From assembly GCA_028291845.1 (NCBI GenBank), contig JAQGNM010000611.1, positions 1 to 22,442 of the forward strand: a DNA stretch of 22,442 nt, read 5' to 3'. A program made the position numbers and the translations under genes. Under the pieces are notes generated by a model. That model was not told the origin of the DNA and did not search any database. It saw only the letters and a program-made list of their open reading frames with translations. Positions 6,237 to 14,386 of the stretch are shown here, in pieces; the first letter of the stretch is position 1; every line of letters begins with the position of its first letter. The DNA is from Massilia sp. (GTDB lineage: Bacteria > Pseudomonadota > Gammaproteobacteria > Burkholderiales > Burkholderiaceae_D).

Positions 6237-9200
6237 CTATGGCACGTCCTCTGGTCGCTCCCTTGCCGTCTCAAGCGCTTTCACCGGCCGTCGAGCCGCC
6301 TCGAACGCATCAAGGAAATATATCGGGCCACCGCCCCCAAGGCCGACTACCGTATTGCGAAGTGACTCGCCACCCAGGCTATCGAACGCAAGACGCCAAA
6401 ACGGATGGACCAGCAGGTACCGTTCGGGAATGCCGTTGCGGCGCCAAGTCACCAACGGCAGCGACAGGGGACCGGCCTTGGATATCTCCATCTCGCCGGG
6501 ACGCATACGGGCGATCTCGTTCACTACGTTTGCCGCCAAGTTCGGCCAGTCCCTTAGCTCAACCGATGCCTCCCAACGCCCGTCGAGTCCGGCGCGGTAC
6601 CCAGGATCGACGAGGCCGCGGAGGAAGCCCATGCCCAGACGCCAGTCCAGGAGACCGTGGTAGCCGCGGTTCCCGTACCGTTGGAGACAGAGATAGCAAG
6701 CTTGGCCACAGACATGTCGATGCGATGCTTGCAGGAACCGGCCAACGAGCCGATCGTCCGGATCCAGCACCATCGACCGGATCAGCCGCACGACCATCCG
6801 CTCGCCGCTTGGCTCTCGCTCGGCGAGACGCCGCGAAAAACCGGCGCCGTTGACGAGGAAGTCGGCCACTTGAAGCACCGGTCGTCCATTCCGGAGCCTC
6901 GGCTCAAGCGTCTCGAACTCCTCCGGCGCGATGTCGAGTTCCAACGCCGCGCGTTGGACAAGGAGCTGCGTGGCGCTGATTGCGGCCGCACGTACACTCG
7001 TCTGCCAGCGCTGGCGACCGAGCCGGCCGAATGCCGTGCCCGGCGGGATGGTGTCCATGGCCAAGTAGATGGCGTCCGTTGCCTTTCGCGAGATCAGTCG
7101 GACCCCGTCAAGATCCTCCCGCTCAGCGAGGTCGGCGGGGCGCCTCCAGAGCTGTGGGTGCTCGTCGTGTACGGCGGGGAGGATGAACTGGTTACGTATG
7201 TTAAGGAACGCACCCCGGTGACCAGGTACGGGCTGGCCCTTTTGCTCGACGTGGTACACCGCGTAGCCCATGGAGCAGCCGTCGTCGCCGACCGGTCCCT
7301 CGTTCAGCCGGAGCACCGCCGCATCACTCCCTGCCGACAGTGCGAGGTTAGTGCCGTCGACACGATTGGTGGCGATCTCCCTGATCTCGGCCGTCACTAC
7401 TCGACGAACTGTCTGCACCTCCTCGTCCTCTCCGACCGTCCGGGGCACGAAATCCGTACGGAAACCCGCGGGCGTGAAGAATTCCCTGAAGTTACCAATC
7501 GGCATGGCGGACCCACAGTCGACACAGCGTAGATCCTCGATCGGCTGCATGTGCTCCTTGCGCGGGCCACCACAACCTTGGCAGAAGCCCAAATGGAAGC
7601 TCTCCGTGTACCATCGGCGTTCTGGCCTGGCAGATTGGAACCCGTTCCCACCCCCAAACGGCATGGGCTTCTGAAGTGGCGCAGTGAATCCGATTGGGCG
7701 GTGTAGTCGCTTGTCCCGCACAAGCGTTTGTCCCGGCGCGAATTCGTAGATCGCCATGTCCATGTCGCGGTCGATCGTGTCCCAGGTTACCTCATTCCGT
7801 ATGTCTTCCAGTCCAACGTAGAGTTCCCGAACGCGTGTCGGCATTCCGTACATCGGCAGGACACCGTATTCGGCAAGGAAACCGGCGAGGCTCCCCCCGG
7901 ATACTCGCCCGATGTCCTGCAACCGCATGATCGCAGACATCACTGCGTCAGGCGTGGATCGCTCCAGAATCGCGGGAAGCCGTTCCTCTCCCCCAGCGGT
8001 CAGATTTCGCGCGAAGGTCTCGCGCCGGGCATCGCAACCCTCCAGGGCCGCCCGTAGCCGCTCCGGCCAGGGTGAGCTCTCGGCGAAGAATGCCTGTATG
8101 GGCACGAACTCGCCGTGGACATCGGGTATAATGGCGTCGTCACCGATGTACTGTCGCCCATCCTCGCGCCTGAGCGCATCGAAGGCATTGGTTAGTACAA
8201 CCTTGCGTAGCAGCCGCAGTGAGATGTCGAGGTGGTCGGGCGTGAGGAACGGCGGGGGCGGCGCGTCCCCTGTAATCGCCTCAGGATGCCGGAAGTAGTG
8301 AAGGTCATGGCTGCGGCTCCGGCACAGTGTAGCGACGATGGAGTAGGCTTGGCCACGACGACCGGCGCGGCCGACACGTTGCTGATAGTTGAAACGCATC
8401 GGCGGCATGTTGGCCTGGTAGACGGCCTGCAAGGCGCCGATGTCGATGCCGACCTCCATCGTCGTGGTCACCGACAGCATGTCGATCTCCTGCGCGGCGC
8501 GCGAAAGGGCTGCTTCGACCGTGCCTACGGGCCCGTCCAGGAAAATGCCACGGAATCGCCTGAGCCGTTCGGCGGGCGACCCCGTTTGTCCGGTCAGCTC
8601 TTCGCAGCGCAGCCTGTAGGCGGAGACGCCCTCCACGGTACCCCTTTCGATACGCCTCGACAGGAAGTTCAGGTCCCATAGATCCCTGACTTGGCCGGTT
8701 ACGGAGGCAGGCAGCGCCAAGAAGCAGCGGGTGCATATTCCGGTGCCACGGTGCAGGTGGACGCGCCCGCAGTTATCGCAACGGAAGTAGGTGTCGCTAC
8801 TGCCTACGACGCGCACGAAGAGCCGTTCCAGGCGCACAAGCCCATCCCGATGCTCCCGCTGTGCGAGCGCGGCGAGAACGGCCTGCAGCTCGCCCGCCGG
8901 GTCCGTTGGGTTCGTGGCTGCCGCAAACCTGCGCAGACGGTTGTTTCGCGGCACTTGTGCAGCTACGCCCCAGGGTGTGACGCTGCGGGGGTCCACCCAG
9001 CGATTACCGATTACCCTGTAGGCATCGGATAACACGCGCAAATAGGCATCGAGCCGATCCGCATCGGGGCCGTCCGCAACGGAAAGGGATGGATATCCCA
9101 GACCGGTCTCCTCAAGCGCGAAATAGGTTTTCGAGAAAAGAACCTCGTCGATCAGTGCCAGCTGGTCTTCCCAGACTTCGATGCGGGCTCGTACCCTGTC

Positions 9201-12146
9201 TCCGCCGCGGTCCCCGACACGCCACGCGTATCCCGGTCCCGCACCGTTCCGTTCAAACAACTCCTGCCAGGCGAACCCCGCGATATTTGCAACGCCCGCG
9301 TCGTCGGTGGGATGAATTCCAAGCTCGACCATGCGCGATAGGAGAGCGTTCGCCGCCGGCCCAATCTCGCGCTGGGGGTCGGGCTCAATGATGTCGGCAA
9401 GCGGTACCCGCCGCGGATCTACGCCTTCCTGGATGGCACTAACCTGCTGCAGGAGCGCCATCGCATCACGCGGCCGGCCCTCCACTATTGCGCGAGTGGC
9501 TTGCGCCGCCAGTTCAGCTGATGTCGGCCGCGAAGAGGCCTCTTTCATCCTCCGCCTGACGATCTCCACCAATATCTGACGGCGAACATCCTGATGGTGA
9601 CGTCGCTCTATGTTCAGCGCAGCTCTCGCTGCATCCTGACGGCTGTCCGAGAAGACGACGGCCTTCGCCGCGGCGCCACTGGAATGCAGCAGCTCAAGTA
9701 CCTCCGTTGCCACGAGCTGGGAGCTCTTGGCGAAGCCGGTCCTGAAGCTTCGGACCGGGGAGCGGCGGCCGCGCATCCGCCGGGAGTAGTCGGTCCCGCA
9801 GGCAGGACAGCAAGTCGGCGCGGCGGTGCCGGGACGACCGTTGTCCCCAGGCGCGTTCGGTCGCCTGAAGGCCCGCCCGTGCACGATAGCGCTGTCGCCC
9901 GCCCTCCCGGTATCGGCGAAGACCTGGCCGGTACGAGTGTCGAGTACAGCCTCGTCCCAGTCCTCCCGCTCCTCCCCTCGGGCCGGGACGCGCCGCGATG
10001 GCCAGAAGATACCGAAGTCATCGTAACTCAGGTCCTCGTAATGCCCCGTCGTCCCAAGCTCGGGCAGGTTCTCGAGCTCGGGCGAAGACGGCAGTAGTTC
10101 ATGAGACGGAGCGAGCCCTTGGGTCGAGCGACTGCGCCGGCCGCCGAGCAAAATATCGCCGCACCCCTCACAATAGACCAGCTCGAAGGTACGCCGCGGA
10201 CTTTCGCTGCACTCCTGGATGTAAGTAGTCCCGCGCTCGATAGTGATTCCGTCAAAAGCCAACCCTTTCTCAACCTCCCTCGGGGTTGCGAACAGGCCCT
10301 CGATACTGCGGATAAACATGTGGACGCGGAAGCTTGGCGTTGTCTCACTTGGAGCGGTGCCGTACAGCTCATGCAGGTGATCGCCGAGGCCCCGCAGCAC
10401 CGTCAGCCCACGCAGCGCGAGGGGGGCGGCTCCGTCCCGGGCACCGAAGACTCGCTCGCACAGGACGTCTGTGGCAGTGGCGCGGGTACGACCACCCTCC
10501 GAGGACGATCTGCAGGCTGCAGCCAGCACGGCAGCGGACTCTTCCACGGCGCGCTTTGCGGCTGTGCTCGCTTCGCCCGGTGCGTCGTCACCGCATAGCG
10601 CTGTGCAGCACCTGTGCAGCGCGTCGTCGAGCGCAGGCGTACGGTGCAAGGGGCGTCCGCCCATGCCGCCGTCCGGAGCCAGCAGCATAGAAAGATCGGC
10701 AAACGGGTCGGGTGCAAGCGGCACCACGGCGATCGGCGCCGGGATCACAGCTTCCCCTGGCACGATACAGCCGCGCCAGAAATCCGGCCCGCTGCTGCCT
10801 TCCGAGCCCGGCCGAGCGAAAGTGCCGAATGGCCCAAAGAAGTCGTGCAGGTATTTCAGGCTGCGGCTTCCGTCTTCGCCGTCAAGGGGAAGAGAGGCAC
10901 TCGAAGCCAGGACGCGGAGCTTATGGCGGTGTGCAGGCTGGTCGAGCCCGAGACGATTGATAAGGGCACGGATGAGGCCGGATACCTCCGTGCCGGCCGA
11001 GCCACGTATCAAGTGTAATTCGTCGAGCACTAGGTAGAAGTAAGCGTCCTCGTGCGTCTCCAGCCAGCGTCGGGTAGCATCGAAGATCGTCGCCTCGACC
11101 TCGCGGGACAGCATGGTCCCGAGCATGGAGACGTTGGTGACGAGGATGTCGGGTGGTGTCTGTTGCATGTCCCAGCGCGACAGCAACTCGCCGCCGTCTA
11201 CGGCCGGGAACAGGAAACGGGTTGGATCCGGCTCCCGTCCGCCCCTGCATTTTGCCTCCTTGGCCTCCTGTGCGTCGAAGCGGCGGGCAGTCTCCTGGTC
11301 CTTCTCAAACGTCGCAAGCGACTCGGCTAGCTCGGCGGTCTTCCTCTTGAGCCGCCGGACCTGTTGCTTGTCGTTTGCACGACGTGGATGGTGGAGGTGG
11401 CCCGTTACGGGTGTCGCGCCCGTGTACCGACCGAAGAAGATACGGTTGCCTCCGAACCGGTCGGCCATCACCGCGCGTGCCTCGTCCGAGTCGAGAGCCT
11501 TGCGCAGACGGGCCAGTTGGTCCTCGACGAGCGCATTCATCGGGTACAGGACGAGGGCGCGTACCGCCTTCGGTCGCTCCGTGGGCTCGGCCTCTCGCCG
11601 GAGCCGGAACCGCTCGGGGTTTGTCGTCCACCACCGATCACCAAGGAAGCCACGTGGCGCCACGGGCCAGCGAACGGCTTCAGCAGCAATTGAGGCCAGT
11701 ATCGGGAGCATGAACGCCTCGGTCTTTCCCGAGCCCGTTCCCGAAGTGACGATGCCAGGATGACCAGGCAGGACTCCCCGTCCGAGCATCTCCATCTGAT
11801 GAGTGTAGGAGTTGAAGAGGCTGCGCCGCTTGACCTCGGCTTCGGGAGCGGACTTGCCAGGAAACAGACCCGAGAGCGCGAGCTCCGCGAATGCCCTTCG
11901 CGCCTCCCGCGGTAGCGTGGCGATGGGGTTGTCCTGGCTTGGCTCGACGAGACTTTCCAACGACGCCTTCGCCGTCCGGTAACGTGGCACGGGCTCGATG
12001 AAGGGGACGGTCGTGAGCGTGCCCGGCTGCCGTAGCAGGTCCCTGCGTGCCGTCGCCAGGTCATCGCGGCGGATCCGGAAAGCCGTGTCCAGATAGGAGA
12101 TATAGAAGTCACGGATACGTTCGTAGCCGCCGATCGGGTCCAGCAT
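6237..12146 (-). CDS. druE: Giant DUF1998-type superfamily 2 helicase, probable DruE
   Basis: A 1969-aa ATP-dependent helicase or translocase. The first lobe has the P-loop SGTGSGKT (135-142), motif Ia ALVLYPMNAL (198-207), PDILVTN (332-338), the DEAH-type box DELH (375-378) and SSAS (415-418). The second lobe has TTTMEVGIDIG (1227-1237) and motif VI QQRVGRAGRRG (1255-1265). Five cysteine clusters suggest zinc sites: 659-662, 779-783, 1123-1141, 1522-1544, and the DUF1998-like C-terminus with CGQACYLCLQRYGNRGYH (1813-1830). DUF1998 helicases include MrfA-type repair enzymes and the DISARM and Druantia families. About 1970 residues in one chain, together with the neighbours here, points to DruE of type II Druantia. 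The start ATG 12146 lies 17 bases after the preceding stop, so it is the last gene of a three-gene operon. It is intact. Confidence 0.88.
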   Translation of the reverse strand: MLDPIGGYERIRDFYISYLDTAFRIRRDDLATARRDLLRQPGTLTTVPFIEPVPRYRTAKASLESLVEPSQDNPIATLPREARRAFAELALSGLFPGKSAPEAEVKRRSLFNSYTHQMEMLGRGVLPGHPGIVTSGTGSGKTEAFMLPILASIAAEAVRWPVAPRGFLGDRWWTTNPERFRLRREAEPTERPKAVRALVLYPMNALVEDQLARLRKALDSDEARAVMADRFGGNRIFFGRYTGATPVTGHLHHPRRANDKQQVRRLKRKTAELAESLATFEKDQETARRFDAQEAKEAKCRGGREPDPTRFLFPAVDGGELLSRWDMQQTPPDILVTNVSMLGTMLSREVEATIFDATRRWLETHEDAYFYLVLDELHLIRGSAGTEVSGLIRALINRLGLDQPAHRHKLRVLASSASLPLDGEDGSRSLKYLHDFFGPFGTFARPGSEGSSGPDFWRGCIVPGEAVIPAPIAVVPLAPDPFADLSMLLAPDGGMGGRPLHRTPALDDALHRCCTALCGDDAPGEASTAAKRAVEESAAVLAAACRSSSEGGRTRATATDVLCERVFGARDGAAPLALRGLTVLRGLGDHLHELYGTAPSETTPSFRVHMFIRSIEGLFATPREVEKGLAFDGITIERGTTYIQECSESPRRTFELVYCEGCGDILLGGRRSRSTQGLAPSHELLPSSPELENLPELGTTGHYEDLSYDDFGIFWPSRRVPARGEEREDWDEAVLDTRTGQVFADTGRAGDSAIVHGRAFRRPNAPGDNGRPGTAAPTCCPACGTDYSRRMRGRRSPVRSFRTGFAKSSQLVATEVLELLHSSGAAAKAVVFSDSRQDAARAALNIERRHHQDVRRQILVEIVRRRMKEASSRPTSAELAAQATRAIVEGRPRDAMALLQQVSAIQEGVDPRRVPLADIIEPDPQREIGPAANALLSRMVELGIHPTDDAGVANIAGFAWQELFERNGAGPGYAWRVGDRGGDRVRARIEVWEDQLALIDEVLFSKTYFALEETGLGYPSLSVADGPDADRLDAYLRVLSDAYRVIGNRWVDPRSVTPWGVAAQVPRNNRLRRFAAATNPTDPAGELQAVLAALAQREHRDGLVRLERLFVRVVGSSDTYFRCDNCGRVHLHRGTGICTRCFLALPASVTGQVRDLWDLNFLSRRIERGTVEGVSAYRLRCEELTGQTGSPAERLRRFRGIFLDGPVGTVEAALSRAAQEIDMLSVTTTMEVGIDIGALQAVYQANMPPMRFNYQQRVGRAGRRGQAYSIVATLCRSRSHDLHYFRHPEAITGDAPPPPFLTPDHLDISLRLLRKVVLTNAFDALRREDGRQYIGDDAIIPDVHGEFVPIQAFFAESSPWPERLRAALEGCDARRETFARNLTAGGEERLPAILERSTPDAVMSAIMRLQDIGRVSGGSLAGFLAEYGVLPMYGMPTRVRELYVGLEDIRNEVTWDTIDRDMDMAIYEFAPGQTLVRDKRLHRPIGFTAPLQKPMPFGGGNGFQSARPERRWYTESFHLGFCQGCGGPRKEHMQPIEDLRCVDCGSAMPIGNFREFFTPAGFRTDFVPRTVGEDEEVQTVRRVVTAEIREIATNRVDGTNLALSAGSDAAVLRLNEGPVGDDGCSMGYAVYHVEQKGQPVPGHRGAFLNIRNQFILPAVHDEHPQLWRRPADLAEREDLDGVRLISRKATDAIYLAMDTIPPGTAFGRLGRQRWQTSVRAAAISATQLLVQRAALELDIAPEEFETLEPRLRNGRPVLQVADFLVNGAGFSRRLAEREPSGERMVVRLIRSMVLDPDDRLVGRFLQASHRHVCGQACYLCLQRYGNRGYHGLLDWRLGMGFLRGLVDPGYRAGLDGRWEASVELRDWPNLAANVVNEIARMRPGEMEISKAGPLSLPLVTWRRNGIPERYLLVHPFWRLAFDSLGGESLRNTVVGLGGGGPIYFLDAFEAARRPVKALETARERPEDVP

Positions 12147-12163
12147 GTGAGTTTCCGTCTCTT

Positions 12164-14386
12164 TCAGTTTGTCACACGGTCGGCGATTTCCCGAAGTAGC
12201 CTGACACCTCGCCCAAGGCAGGCCGTGCCAATATTCGTATCAGCCGCGGAGGCGATGCGTGCCAAATCGAGCGCTAGCTGGAATGCTGCTACGTCGCTGG
12301 CGATGCAGCGCGCGGCGTGAAGAACGCGGGCAGCACGAATTGCCCCAGCTGGCCTCAATCCAGGAACATCGTTGAGCTTGGCTACAAGCTCCCCGGCGAT
12401 CTGCTTTGTCAGCGGAAGCCGGCCGGACACGTCCAGGGCTGTCGGCGGTTCAGGCACCTCAAGACCGGTGGCACGGAAGACAGCGCGCATCCAGGCGTCC
12501 GACGTCGCTGCCTGGGAGACCGGGGCGAGCATCCCGGCCAAACGAGACGCGCCGGTTTTGTCGTTCCACCGCGCTGTATGGAGTGAGCCCGCAACCAGGA
12601 GGTTGGACGGACGGGCCTCACCGTGGAGCTCCGCCAAAAATGCGAGCAGCCATAGACCGATCGGCGCTGTTTCCATGCACTCGATGGTAAGCAATACGAT
12701 CCTGTCCGGGTGCGCACGCGCGGCGGTCCATGCTCTTGCGAGAGCGGTGGGTGATCCGCTCGCGGGCTGCCGCCAGAGGTCGTCCAAGCCAATGACGCTG
12801 GGATCCAGGGCGAGCCTACGTACGCGGCCGCCGGTAACGCATCGCGCGTAGGCGTCGAGCAACGACCCCCCATAGTCGTCCACTACCAACACGAGTTCTC
12901 CGCCCCGTAGTAGAGCATCGAGCGCGAGCAGATCAGTGGCATCAAGGCCGTTACGATCCGCCTCGGCGTCGAGGCGGTCGCGCAGCTGGCCAAAGCCGAT
13001 GACGGATGCCTTAGGCGAAGGGCCGAGAGCCCAAGGGGGAGTCGCCGGCGCGACCAGGTCTGCGGACACCTGTGCGCCGACAAGTGCATCAGATACTTGA
13101 CGTGCGAGCGCCTGAATTCTGTCGATCCTATCGTCAGGTACAGCTTCTAATAGGTCATGTACGATGCCGACCTCCTGGGCGAGCGCAGCTTCGACCTTGC
13201 GCTCAACGCGGCGAAGTGCCTCGACCCGTTCCGTTGCTTCGGCCTCGACCTCAAGCTCAACGCGGCGGAGCGCCTTGGCTCGTTCCGTTGCCTCGGCCTC
13301 GACCTCGCGCGCAGCGCGGCGGAGTGCCTCGACTCGTTCCCTAGCCTCGGCTTCCATGGTCTCGGCTTCGGCCGCCTCCCCAAGCGCCGTCTCAATTCGG
13401 GCTGCCACATCTGCGTGGCGACGCTCAAGCTCTTCACGCACGACAGGCTCCAGCGATCTTCGCAACTCCGCCTCGATCTCGGCACGACTTGCGGCGACCT
13501 CGGCCTTGACCCTGTCCGCTACGGGCGCAAAAGCCTGTAACGTGGCGACGATGGCCTCGAGGTCCGTGACGCCGGCCTGGAATTGGGGAAGGAAGTCCTT
13601 TGTGCGCTGACGCATGCGTCGCAGCCCGTCCGCGTCGCCGGAAAAGATGCCGCTGTCGCGTGTGAAGGAGGTGATCGCATCAATGGCCGCATTGGTCAGG
13701 GATATCGCCTTGGGAGCTTGGCTGCTCTCCCGACCAGCTCGCCGGATACGCTTCAATATCTTCGGAAGAAACTCGTGGTCGGGGGACCAGTCAACGCGAT
13801 CGATCACTTCGTGTGGCTCGCGCCCGGGCACGACGAAATAGGTACCGTCCAGATCCGCTCCGGCCGCGATGTACTTGAGAACTGCAAGGTTCTCAAGGCC
13901 GTCGAGATCAGCGCGGTGCCGACCGGTAGCTTCGTCAGTGAAGAGACGAAGACGGACGCAGGCATTGCTTTCGAGCCGGACCACTACCTCAGCATATGGA
14001 ACCTGCGATGTGGACAGGCCGATTTCGACCAACTGCCGGCGCACAACTTCCGCCGGCATGTTCGTGTAGTCCAAGATCTGGACAGGCGGCTTCGGTTCCC
14101 GCGCCAAGAAGCGATCGAGGCTGCGGCCACCTTCATACCTGCGATTGATCTCGGTGGTGAACACCCAAAGGCTGCCGGCCCGCGGCAAGGTGCCCTGGGC
14201 GTCTGGGCTGAACACCCTACCAGTTTCTGGGAAGATACTCTTTGCATCCAGGATGCGTTGCCATCCCTTGTCAGTTGCGAGGAGCAGTGGCTCGTACCGG
14301 ATGATGCCCGGTGCGGCATAGGTGCAACGGCCAAGCACCGTCTGCGTCTGTGCGCTGATGCTAGCGGTTTCGATTTCTTCAAGCAT
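12164..14386 (-). CDS. druG: 740-aa protein with central coiled coil and AAA-like end, probable DruG
   Basis: The start is ATG 14386 (MLEEIET), with AGGGAG upstream and an 8-base overlap with the preceding gene. The frame stays open to 14827, but that extension is antisense-like low-complexity sequence. Residues 1-230 are a mixed alpha/beta domain I cannot name. Residues about 285-405 form a long charged coiled coil, including three 18-residue repeats (350-403). Residues about 450-740 resemble a degenerate AAA-type ATPase: GGELVLVVDDYGGS (495-508) sits where a P-loop would be but lacks GK[ST], and DRIVLLTIEC (561-570) resembles a Walker B strand. It is probably a structural or regulatory partner of the helicase. 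The name DruG is given by position in the operon (F, G, E), not by a profile match; DruF is possible. Confidence 0.75.
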   Translation of the reverse strand: MLEEIETASISAQTQTVLGRCTYAAPGIIRYEPLLLATDKGWQRILDAKSIFPETGRVFSPDAQGTLPRAGSLWVFTTEINRRYEGGRSLDRFLAREPKPPVQILDYTNMPAEVVRRQLVEIGLSTSQVPYAEVVVRLESNACVRLRLFTDEATGRHRADLDGLENLAVLKYIAAGADLDGTYFVVPGREPHEVIDRVDWSPDHEFLPKILKRIRRAGRESSQAPKAISLTNAAIDAITSFTRDSGIFSGDADGLRRMRQRTKDFLPQFQAGVTDLEAIVATLQAFAPVADRVKAEVAASRAEIEAELRRSLEPVVREELERRHADVAARIETALGEAAEAETMEAEARERVEALRRAAREVEAEATERAKALRRVELEVEAEATERVEALRRVERKVEAALAQEVGIVHDLLEAVPDDRIDRIQALARQVSDALVGAQVSADLVAPATPPWALGPSPKASVIGFGQLRDRLDAEADRNGLDATDLLALDALLRGGELVLVVDDYGGSLLDAYARCVTGGRVRRLALDPSVIGLDDLWRQPASGSPTALARAWTAARAHPDRIVLLTIECMETAPIGLWLLAFLAELHGEARPSNLLVAGSLHTARWNDKTGASRLAGMLAPVSQAATSDAWMRAVFRATGLEVPEPPTALDVSGRLPLTKQIAGELVAKLNDVPGLRPAGAIRAARVLHAARCIASDVAAFQLALDLARIASAADTNIGTACLGRGVRLLREIADRVTN
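13178..13339 (-). repeat. Three 54-bp tandem repeats inside the coiled-coil region
   Basis: Three direct units, 13286-13339, 13232-13285 and 13178-13231, encode 18-residue blocks of the form ERVEALRRAAREVEAEAT, ERAKALRRVELEVEAEAT and ERVEALRRVERKVEAALA. The identical spacing of 54 bases and the close DNA similarity point to recent duplication. The unit is a multiple of three, so copy changes keep the frame and only lengthen the coil. Confidence 0.85.
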
